Assembly (NCBI RefSeq): GCF_005239225.2
Contig: NC_133291.1
Location: 1,736,001 to 1,800,000 of the forward strand
Direction of reading: 5' to 3'
From: Populus alba
Lineage: Eukaryota; Streptophyta; Magnoliopsida; Malpighiales; Salicaceae
Length of the DNA stretch: 64,000 nt
Below, piece after piece: positions 21,613 to 30,936 of the stretch (position 1 is the stretch's first letter; each line of letters opens with the position of its first letter). Made by a program: the position numbers and the translations under genes. The notes below the pieces were generated by a model, which saw only the letters and a program-made list of their open reading frames with translations, did not search any database and was not told the DNA's origin.

Positions 21613-21872
21613 AGGAGGATAGTACTAACTCTGTGACGATTGGTGTTGCTGACGAATATATTGGATTGGTTGTTGGTCGTGGAGGAAGAAATATAATGGA
21701 AATTATCCCGGTTTTTATTCAACAAATGATCCATATTATTCTGTATTATGGCTATCATTTTATTTTTTTAATGAAGAGCACTCTGTTTTGGCAGAATAGT
21801 GGAGCCAGGATAAAAATATCAGACAGAGGTGGTTTCATGTCTGGAACAAATGAGGGGCATGGGAAAGCATTT
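21613..21872 (+). pseudogene. Relic of BTR1/NOVA-like KH-domain gene (unit B)
   Basis: After a TTTTCCAG acceptor the frame reads [20 protein letters not shown] (with the KH GXXG loop as GRGG) and RNIMEI, then a short intron-like stretch and, from 21795, [20 protein letters not shown]. This is one type I KH domain split over two exons, best matching the third KH of plant BTR1-like proteins. The exon order is right but the final helix and the first two KH domains are missing, and sequence after FMSGTNE is broken. Unit A keeps part of the same relic at 4787-5010. Confidence 0.75.
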
Positions 21873-21884
21873 TGAGTCAATCTC

Positions 21885-22497
21885 AATCAGTTTAGCGCTA
21901 AAAATGTGTTTTGAAGTGACGAGTGTTTTAATTCAGTTCCGATGGCCTTTTGGCCGCCTTCGGTGGTGGATCATAAACTCTGCGTGACATTTCGGTAGAA
22001 ACAGGTAAGTAATTTTTAATACCGAAGATGATTGGACTCCATTAACGAGGTCGGACTTTTACTTGGGAATTCTTCCTGGCGGTCATGTATTGAGGTTCAC
22101 TATTTTCACTTGTGACGTTGCTTTTTTACTGCATGCAAATTGAACACTGCCATTCTTGGGACCGGGGAGGAAATTTTCAATTCTCGAGAGTTCAAGCTCA
22201 TTTCTTTTAATTTTATTTGAAGTCCTTTTTTGTGATGAAATCCCGTTCTTATGGAAACGAAACATTCACTTTTGATTAGGGTTTGCAGAGAAATTATCTA
22301 TAAAATATACAGGGTAATTAAAATGTTTTCTTTTATTTATAGCATTTGAAAACGTAACTTTATTGATAGCGATACACGCATGCACAGTTGCAATCACTCG
22401 CCAACATGCTATATTCATGCATGTGTGAGCTCCTGCAATTTTATTTTGGAATACGACTGTGAATGGTGTTATATAAAAGAAAAGGTAACCTTCGTGT
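21885..22497. repeat. 3' flank of GRP4, paralogous to 4860-6202
   Basis: Matches the DNA downstream of GRP2. In unit A an extra roughly 750 bp (about 4930-5670) stands between the KH relic and this block; unit B lacks it. Confidence 0.65.
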
Positions 22498-23247
22498 TCA
22501 TGGCAAGCTTTTGCCTTTCCCTCCTCCATACCCAGAGCCATAACCTGACCCGCTACCAGAGCCAGAGCCAGAGCCAGAGCCAGATCCTCCTCCACCTCCA
22601 CCCCCACCCCCACCACCACCTCCTCCTCCTCCTCCTCCTCCATTGCCGCCACTGCCACTGCCACTTCCACTTCCACTTCCACTTCCCGACCCACTTCCGG
22701 ATCCACTGCCGTGACCTCCACCACCTCCGCCTCCGCCTCCTCCACCACTTCCATTCCCGCCACTGCCACTGCCACTGCCACTTCCACTTCCATAGCCCGA
22801 CCCACTTCCATAGCCCGACCCACTTCCGGATCCACCACCGCGACCTCCACCACCACCACCTCCACCTCCACTGCCTCCGCCACCACCTCCACCTTCTCCA
22901 GCACCTATCCCACCACCAGAACCATAGCCTGAGCCGCTACCGGACCCATAGCCGGAACCTGACCCACTTCCGCTACTGCCGCCTCCACCACCGCCACCGC
23001 CTCCACCTCCTCCTCCTCCTCCACCTCCTCCTCGACCACCAGCACCATATCCTTTACCAGCCCCGTATCCAGACCCAGAACCATAACCTGACCCATGTCC
23101 TGATCCAGAACCACCACCACCACCTCCGCCCTTCCCTCCACCTCCACCTCTACCTCCACTGATTGCCTGTAGTGTCCTAGCAGCAAAGGCGATGTCTACA
23201 ATAAGCAAGACCAGGAAAGCAGTCCCTAACAATCTTGGACTTGCCAT
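22498..23247 (-). CDS. Secreted glycine-rich protein, copy 4 (GRP4)
   Basis: A single exon of 249 aa, the longest complete GRP here. Signal peptide MASPRLLGTAF...DIAFA, then ARTLQA. The mature chain repeats a pattern of poly-Gly run, (GS)n run and YGSGSGYGSG block four times, and ends GGGKGKSLP. The GYGAGKGYGAGGRG block near residues 57-73 is shared with GRP2 only, as are both flanks, so GRP2 and GRP4 are sister copies. Very long overlapping frames on the other strand are by-products of Gly codons. Probably an extracellular structural protein. Confidence 0.87.
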   Translation of the reverse strand: MASPRLLGTAFLVLLIVDIAFAARTLQAISGGRGGGGGKGGGGGGGSGSGHGSGYGSGSGYGAGKGYGAGGRGGGGGGGGGGGGGGGGGGSSGSGSGSGYGSGSGSGYGSGGGIGAGEGGGGGGGSGGGGGGGGGRGGGSGSGSGYGSGSGYGSGSGSGSGSGGNGSGGGGGGGGGGGHGSGSGSGSGSGSGSGSGSGSGGNGGGGGGGGGGGGGGGGGGGSGSGSGSGSGSGSGYGSGYGGGKGKSLP

Positions 23248-23353
23248 TTCCGGATTATTCTCTCAAGTACGGCTCAATGTATATGTTTATGCGTGTCACT
23301 CACTGTATGAGGAACAAGTATGCTTTGTTGGCTGGAAATGCTTGAAGTGGTAA

Positions 23354-23368
23354 CCCTTTATATAGGCA
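23354..23368 (-). promoter_or_regulatory. TATA box of GRP4
   Basis: CCTATATAAAGGG on the minus strand, about 111 bp upstream of the ATG. Confidence 0.7.
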
Positions 23369-23494
23369 TTGTAACGATAACAAGGCAAGATTTTTGAATT
23401 AATTGTAAAGATGACGAGACATGGTTTTTGAAAAGTTTCTTAAAATATTTCTAGTGCCAGCTCTCACTTGTTAGTTAATGATCTTGAGTACTAT

Positions 23495-23705
23495 AGGGTG
23501 GAGGTGTTGGTGGTGGGGTGGCGGTCCCGTGGAGGACTGTCTGTTTCTGTCTATATGCAATAGAATACAAGCTTTATCTTTTTTGACTTGGAAGTGTCTC
23601 GTAATAGTTGACTTGGGCAACGGGAGCAGGAGCATGCATTTCCCACGTACTCTTTATCATTCTGTTAATATTTGAACTCCACTTTTGAATACACGTATTA
23701 ATTTC
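23495..23705 (-). promoter_or_regulatory. Conserved GRP upstream module (GRP4 copy)
   Basis: GGTGGTGGGGTGGCGGTCCC, GTGGAGGACTGTCTGTTTCTG and TATATGCAATAGAATACAAG, very close to the GRP1 and GRP2 modules. Confidence 0.45.
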
Positions 23706-24889
23706 CCATGTACTGGTAGCTTTCCCGCGTTAATTTATCCGCTAACGGTAGTGATTCATGCACACAGATATCTGTCTACTCCGCGTGTATGCTAACAATG
23801 GGCTATATAAGCTTGCACGACAAACTGGGTTGTTGATCAGTCAATATTTCTTAATTATTTCTGTTACAATTGGGATTAAATTTATTTTCCCGACACTTTC
23901 CATCATTGAATCTAAATAGATATGTCCTCGAAAACCGTGTTCGAATGTCTGACTTATGTACCTTGAATTAAAATCTTGGTGCCTGTTAATTCTGGTGTAT
24001 CGAAGCACACCGTCCCTGCATCTGCGTGGTTGACATACTGAACAGTCTTAAATTCTTGCACAAATTGAATTCAGTTCCATGCATGCACAGATTATCGCTT
24101 CCTTTGACGGCATGCATGCTTTAATAAGTCTACGTGAGAGTGCAAGTACCTTTGAAATGCACAAATAGATTAGGTACTGCATAATTCGTTGTTTATTATG
24201 GCGACATTTGTCAACAATGGCTGGCTGAAGGTGCTCTCGAATCTTCCTCTCCAATAGCAGATTGGATGTTAGAGAATGCTTCTTCAACGCAGTACCAGGG
24301 AGATTGAATTGGTTTGGTAGAGTTTTGGTGTGGGGAGATAAAAAATAATTATATTTTAGAAAAATATATATTTAATTAAAAAAAAATTGAGATTATTTTT
24401 TCCATATAAAATAAATATTTTAACTTTTTTAAAAAATCAAGATTTAAACCGTGGAGCTCAATATAAAAGGCAAGAGTTATTTAACTAATTAAATGGTTTT
24501 TTGTTTTTGGATTGGAAAAAAAATAAGCCATTATTACAGTGTATTGTGTGTATATAAGTCATCCACGACAATTGAAACAAGTATTAGGGATTCTTGATAT
24601 ATATGAATGATTTTAGGGTATGATTTTTAGAGATTCCCAATTGATTTCTATGTGTACTTGCTAACGTCCAAATAATACATATATGTGTAGAAAAAAACTC
24701 CTCCTTTTATAGGGAATTTAACGAAAAACTTTGTGAAGAGTTAATTAATACCAAAAACTCAAATAAGAAATTTGAAATATCAAGAATTTAACTGAAATAA
24801 AAAATTGTTTGATGAATTGATTTTTCACAGGTATAAATATTTATTCTTCTTTACTCTTTTTCCTCGTCTTTTAGCTATAAAAAACATAA
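23706..24889. other. Upstream DNA of GRP4, no gene seen
   Basis: Paralogous to 7170-7650 and 8340-8800. It lacks the roughly 690 bp (including the SINE) present upstream of GRP2. An AT-rich stretch at 24340-24480 is unique. Confidence 0.5.
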
Positions 24890-25236
24890 AGCTAGCTATA
24901 GTCTTTGATTTTTATTTTTAAAGAATCAACACCGTCTAATCCATCGTCGTCGTTACCCTACATTTCCTCCAATCAGATCCACAAACATCCTTGATCTGAT
25001 CTACAAACGCCCCAGATTTCCTCTTCAACTTCAATCCAATTAAGTTAAATATCATTTCTCTGATTTCCTTCATCTGCCTTCTTTTTATTTGTATTAAATT
25101 AATCTTTTAATTAATTTAGTCACTGGATTATTTTAGGAGCCTTAAACAGATTTGTATGGAAACAGAGGAGTTTAAGAAGGAAATGGACACGACCAATTGG
25201 TTTCCGCTGTTAGATTATGGCCAGTGGGTTGATTAA
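24890..25236 (+). pseudogene. K4: relic of kelch gene 5' UTR and exon 1
   Basis: Matches K2 and the leader of the intact kelch gene. The ATG at 25156 opens METEEFKKEMDTTNW and stops with TAA at 25234 after WVD, exactly as in K2. No later kelch exons follow; instead DNA normally found downstream of the kelch gene appears from 25468. Confidence 0.85.
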
Positions 25237-25311
25237 TGAAGGATTGACTATTGACAATTAACATGGGGTGGAGAGTAAAAGGGGGTGGCGTGCAATAAAT
25301 ATGCATTCGTT

Positions 25312-26030
25312 AGCCTCCTCTCCTCCCTACCCTCCATATATATAGCTCCCTCTTACTCTTTTCTCCAGCAAAAGATCCAGCAACAATTAAATCAAAGTAG
25401 TGACAGTTCCTGCTCCTAACAATCTTGATTTCATTGGTGTGCAGGATGTAGAGACTCTAATTGAATTATTATCTCCCAGCACACCATAAATTTCATTGGA
25501 TATCATATAATAAACAATTAGTTTTTATTTAATTTGATTTAATGTATCATATATTTTACTGGAAGAGAACCGATTCTTGGGATGCATTTCTGAGACCTAT
25601 ATTTTGCTTTGTTTTTCCTTCCGATGACAAATAGTTCCTTGTGAATATGCAGTTTATGTTGACTGCGTGCGTTTTGCTTGCATGTTGGCGATGTTAAAGG
25701 CTCTCCAGAAGCACTCAAAATTCTGTAAAATTTCATCCAGCTTGCTACCGTTTTCTTCTATATCTGACATTCTTATCGAGAATCAGAAGCTGTCCCTCCA
25801 GTAATCTTCTCTTTTGGTTTGCCGTAAATTTTCCTCTATCGTGGGAAACTATGAGATGAACAGCAGGAAGCTGGCTTCAATAGAGTGTGAAGTCTGGGTG
25901 GATAGTGAATATAAGCTTCGAACTATGACTCGTAATTTGACAATAAAAGATGATGGTCGCGGGTTTCAAAACCATTTTTATTTCATCTTCAGATACCATT
26001 ACTGCGTCCTATGTTACCTTAAAAAGATGT
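25312..26030. repeat. Array end: block shared with 11692-11860, then copy of the kelch 3' flank
   Basis: 25312-25465 matches 11692-11860; 25468-26030 matches 19968-20480, including the second copy of the presequence-like exon (MLKALQKHSKFCK at 25692-25730). Between K4 and this copy kelch exons 2-13 are gone, so 24890-26030 is the shell of a fourth kelch locus. Confidence 0.65.
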
Positions 26031-27183
26031 AGTTTTTTCTATTTAAAGGGGATAATTTTTCTAGTATATTTTTCATATTCAATATTATTAGAGTTTTCTA
26101 CTTTTTTATACGTAAAAAAATTGTTATAATTTTTTAAAAATGAAAACTTAAATGAATAAAAACTGAATATTTTATACACGAATTCCTCAACATGTAAACC
26201 ATATTTGAACCTGGACAATCGACATTGGTAAACACGTCGACGATTGACGTATTAGCCGGCTAGCTAGAACGATATGATCAACTAACATGGTATCTTTCGA
26301 TTTCTACCTTCACGTTGGATGGATAAAAGAGACGCGAAGTCATGTGTCTTCATCACAAGCCATGAAACCTTGTCTTGCTTCCGAAGGCTAATATACTGCT
26401 GCCACCCAGAATATAAAGAAGTTAAAAGTTTGATGAAAATAACAAGACAACAGGCTAGCTTACACTCGTGAGAGATCACTTCATCAGTACCACAGAGCTA
26501 TATGGACCAGGTCTTGAAAATTCGTTCTTGTCCTCTTGTTTTTCGAGGTGGGAGTTTTAACTTTTCAGGACCCAATACTGGGAAAATGTCAAGGCTTTTA
26601 GCATATTACATTATTTCTCAAGCAACATAAGTGGCGCCTAAAAGAGGGCAAAGACCACCTTGGAATTACCCTTTAGTCTCCATCGTTAGTCCTTTAAGTT
26701 TGTTTCCAAAGATCTAGCTAGTTGTCTTGTTCGATAGGCGGAATCAAGTTATTACTCTGCTTCCTTGTCTATCAGCATTCTCTACTGAGAAGAAACTGTC
26801 CACCCACCGGTGCTTGTGCTAGGGAGAGACCGAATAAGTCTCGAAGTCAAACGAATTAATGATATTAAAGCTTGATTCTGGGAGGTTATGAAAGATGTCT
26901 GTGCCTGCTCAAATCATTGTCAGAAACCGAAGGGGCCATTTTATTCAAGGATTAAGAAGAAACTGGCACACCGACTAGTTTTCTTTTTGGTGATAGTCCA
27001 ATACAAGTGCCCCGTAGAGACATAAGATTCTAACAATAACATTAGCTAAAGCCTTTTCCACTTCTTAGGATGCTATAATTAAAGTACTACGCAACATGGG
27101 ATCTTTCCTTTTCTTTCCAAGTTGATATGAAAGGTCATCTGAACGAGAAAGTAAATAGCATCCATTTCTTAACTTTTATTAAT
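26031..27183. other. Intergenic DNA, no gene seen
   Basis: AT-rich at first, then more balanced from 26200. No frame resembles a known protein. AATAAA-like signals just before 27184 serve the gene on the minus strand. Confidence 0.5.
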
Positions 27184-27753
27184 TTATTGAATACAACAGG
27201 TTGACGAACTGTTGGATTTGGAGCTGGAGCTGTTCCATTCTGGTTCTCGAGAACTCTGCTTGCTCTTCAAGTCTTGTTTCGGTGCCGTTTCAGGCAAGAT
27301 TGGCTTAATTGTTGCAGAAGGACCACTGTTCGTGAAACTCAACCCAATTTCAAATTGCTCTGGTTTAAGAGGCCGGGGGTTCACAACGCTTGAGCGTGGA
27401 TCAACTGCAAGACCAGCGGTAAGATAGCAGGATAGGGACTCGCTGGAGTTTGTCCACAGATGGACTCTTGAACTCGGCACCTCAGTAGCTTTATTCAAGA
27501 CAAGATACTCGGGCTCTGACTCTTTAACCTTGCTTGACAGCATGGACGCACCGCTGGAGTTTGTCCACGGTTGAGCTCCTGATTTCTGCTCCTTCCAGAG
27601 CTCGTTAAGAGACTTGAGGTCTGGCTGTTTAAACATGAGCCCATCATGACTTGAACAAGGTTTGCGATCTATCGGTTTGCCATCTATCATAATCAAACCG
27701 GTATGAAATTGGGGTTCAGTTCCATCATTATGGGGTTTGGGGGGGACAGCCAT
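27184..27753 (-). CDS. Unrecognised single-exon protein with CaaX-like C-terminus
   Basis: 189 aa, no intron. I do not recognise the family. The protein is hydrophilic and Ser/Pro/Lys-rich with no signal peptide or membrane segment. It has an internal near-repeat (QPWTNSSGAS near residue 79, HLWTNSSESL near residue 117), a Ser-rich tail and the last four residues CCIQ, which has the form of a farnesylation CaaX box. A TATA-like TTATAAAAAGG sits about 80 bp upstream of the ATG and the stop overlaps AATAAA sequences, so transcription is plausible. The length and codon content argue for a real gene, but a lineage-specific or decayed gene is possible. Confidence 0.6.
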   Translation of the reverse strand: MAVPPKPHNDGTEPQFHTGLIMIDGKPIDRKPCSSHDGLMFKQPDLKSLNELWKEQKSGAQPWTNSSGASMLSSKVKESEPEYLVLNKATEVPSSRVHLWTNSSESLSCYLTAGLAVDPRSSVVNPRPLKPEQFEIGLSFTNSGPSATIKPILPETAPKQDLKSKQSSREPEWNSSSSKSNSSSTCCIQ

Positions 27754-27830
27754 TTTTATAGTCTCTTTAGCTCGAGAAAGAAAGTGTTGGGTTGCCTTTA
27801 GTGTCTTAAGATCATAACTTGATAATTAAG

Positions 27831-27842
27831 CCTTTTTATAAT
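27831..27842 (-). promoter_or_regulatory. Candidate TATA box of the 27184-27753 gene
   Basis: TTATAAAAAGG on the minus strand, about 80 bp before the ATG; predicted from sequence only. Confidence 0.4.
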
Positions 27843-30800
27843 GATTGCAGAGGCTAAGCTCAATCCGCTCCACATTTTACATTTTTTCAGGAACAAGATT
27901 CTCTTTTTTCAATTTTCAAATTGATATGGAAGCTCTGAAGATGCGCATTCCTATCTGTGTCAGAATCGAATAAATAATTGAGGTGAGACACTAAATATTA
28001 TATTTAGCATCGAAAAAGTAACTTATATCAAAATTAAGGCATGAGCTGGATTCAAATAAGGACAATTGGAGATCAAGAAGCTCATATATATGTGTTTTTC
28101 CAACGCTGTTGATAATTGATGGGGTTTCTATCTATTTGGAGTGTCGAAGTTTGAGAATCTCTGGCTTTTGAGATTTTTTTTTTTCAAAAGGCAAAAAGTA
28201 AAATTCTGAAAAATACTTTAAAAGTTTTTTGGAATAAAAAAATTGAAAACTTGCAAAACAAAGCTATATACTTTAAGTTTTATTTAAATAAAAGCATTAT
28301 AACAGCACATATTACTAAGCACTTTTACGACACAACTACAACTAACATCTTCAATCATATTTATATATAAAAAAATAGTTTTAAATCTCTGAGGTAAGAA
28401 CTCTTGGCTCTAATAATAGATGCTACGTTAGGATCACAAGCTAGCTTAGCAGGAGCTTAACCTTAGATTTTGTTAAGCTTCTGACTTGACCTGCCTAGAG
28501 AAATTGGTCCAACCCACGGGATTTAAGGTTTAATTAAAATTGAATTTAAAGATTGATTGTAATAATAAAAAAATTAGGAGATCAAAGTCAAAAAAAAATT
28601 GTGTAAAGAAGTGGTTTTTTTAAAGTGGTTTTAATTTGAAAATATATTTTTTTTAAAAATATATTTTTGATATTAATATATTAAAATGATAAAAAATATT
28701 AAAAAAAAAATTAATTTAAAATGAAGCGAGCGTCTTCGATTAAAAAACAGTAGTCTCTTTTCTGTTCAATTTTTTTTGCTGGCATTATCTTTAGATGAGG
28801 GAGCCCACACTTGTTTTACAGACCCAATAACGATTTCACCTTACTTTTGGATCTATGAATTGAGCTAGCCCAAGAGTGGCCCGGACCGGCCCGGTCCATG
28901 TTGAGCGGAAAGTTGGTCCAGCAAATTAACAAAGCAGCCATGAGCGGGAGGCTCCTGGTCCTTCGTCCTCCAAAGTCCAACCTGCCAATGCCATTCCCTT
29001 CGACCAGAAGAAAATTAAAGACTGGGAAAAATCTTTAAATGGATTAAAAATTGAAGCATGAATGATCGTTACACTATTCACCGTGTTTTGGCAATTCCTC
29101 GTTGGATTTTTTTTTTTTTATTCAAGAAAACCTCATCAAAAAGATATACTTTGTGACCGTGAGTTCACCTGGTTGTTTCTTACAAGAGGTGCATGATCCT
29201 CGTCGAGACCTGGATTTTCCTTAATACGTCTCTTGGGGCAGTAAAATACATGTCTAAAATAAAATAATGATGATTTGTAACCTAATTGGATAATCATGTC
29301 CAAATTATTAAATGCTTATGTTTCAACACACAAAAATATATGTGGGTGTATTTTTTTTTGTACTCTCAAGAATGTTTGAGTTAATATGTATCATTATCAA
29401 AATGTGTTCTCGTAAAGATGTGTTGGGTTCGATATTAGATAAATCCAAATGTTGTTAGGTTTGGTCAAATCCAGATCCAAAAGTTGTTGGGATCTGGCAA
29501 CGTGTATCAAACCTAAATACCTAAATTAGCACGCTACTAGGCCAAGTAAAGTCAGCTTGTCGTGTGTTATTTCGAGATGTCAAGCCCAATGATTTTCCGT
29601 GGATTTTTGTCATTGCATTTTGGGTATAACCATAGTCGCTAAACTAATAGATTCAAATATAATACATAAATCTAATAGCATTAATTCTATAAAATTTTAC
29701 ATAAAATCTTAGAGAATTTTTTTCTCACTAAATAAAATTAATTAAACAAGTATATGTTCCACCAATATCATTATGTGTATTAAAATCTTTATACTCCGTC
29801 ATGTCTTTTATATTTTAACCGGATAAAATAAATGAATATAATTCACAATACATCTCAACTTAGCATAGAAGTAAAATTATATTATAGTGCTTACTCTTCA
29901 CAAAAAAAAAAAAAACAATGCTCGTAGGCTATATATACTTCTTTCTTTTCTTTATATTTATTTAAGAGTATTATTTCTCTCTAAAATATTATGATATTTT
30001 TTTTTATCTAAAAAGATATTTATTTAAGTATTTGAGAATCATAATATCCACTCCAAAAAAATTTTTTTTTCCGCAAGTACAAGCTATATTAACTTGTCAA
30101 ACACCAAGGTACAAGTTATCAATTACTTTGACTAGAAAGAAAAATATGAGGTTGCTAAAATCAATTAATTAACTGATTACTCAAACGAGAACTTTATTCC
30201 TATATTACTTAAATTTTTAAGACATCATCACTTAATTTAATAAATACTTTTATTTTTTATTTTTTTAAAGCAATATTTGAATAAATTTAGTTAAAACATC
30301 AATTTACTATTTTTTTAAGACAAAAATCACTATAAAAACCATCCATTGTCAATGGATTTGTTTTTATATGCTTATTAAAGCAATCAAAATTCAATAAAAT
30401 GACCCAAAAAAGAAATTTTACAGTGTACTTAAAACTTTACCTTGTGAGTAACATTCAATACCCTAAAACTTTACAAAGCTTCATGACATCCATTCCCAAG
30501 TTGATTTCTATTAACAATTACCTTTTTTTACCTCATTCTCATAAACAAATTCAACCAATGTTGGCGAGCTTGACTATTCTCTCACATGGTAGAATCCAAG
30601 TAGCAGCAGACATCCCAGTTGCCTAAAGTCTCTGATTATTATCAAGAAGTAGATAGATTTCTTGGATTACATTTTGTAGCCAGGTGTCATATGCATGGCC
30701 TTATACTACCCTCTCTTCTCTTCAAATAGTAATCACCAACCCTTTCTCTTCTTTTTTGCGTACTTTTTTCTTGTTTCCTTCTTCTTCTTCTCCCTCCAAA

Positions 30801-30936
30801 CCACAGCCTCTAATTTAAAAACCCTTCACCCTCTGTCTTTCTCCACCATTGCTCTGGGTTCTCTCTTAAAACCCTTCTTCACTCTCTCCTTTTCCCTATC
30901 TAGTTTTTTTCTAAGCTTATTTTCTTCCCTGCTACC
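27843..30936. other. Intergenic DNA and NADP-MDH 5' region
   Basis: Mostly AT-rich without a supportable gene. 28600-28755 is a copy of the AT-rich dispersed repeat (TTTTTGATATTAATATATTA). A GC-richer stretch at 28860-29000 contains GGCCCGGACCGGCCCGGTCC. From about 30700 a strongly pyrimidine-rich leader (CTTCTTCTTCTCC, CTCTCTCC) runs up to the NADP-MDH ATG and is probably its 5' untranslated region. Confidence 0.45.

Noticed and set aside
22266..22904. Minus-strand Val/Glu/Ala-rich frames within GRP2, GRP3 and GRP4
   Set aside because: They are +1/+2 frame readings of the same Gly/Ser repeats; only the frame with the signal peptide is conserved among all four copies.
22380..23162. Plus-strand frame of 260 aa rich in His, Leu and Ser opposite GRP4
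   Set aside because: It is the complement of Gly codons (GGN gives NCC), has no start context or homology, and equivalents occur opposite every GRP.
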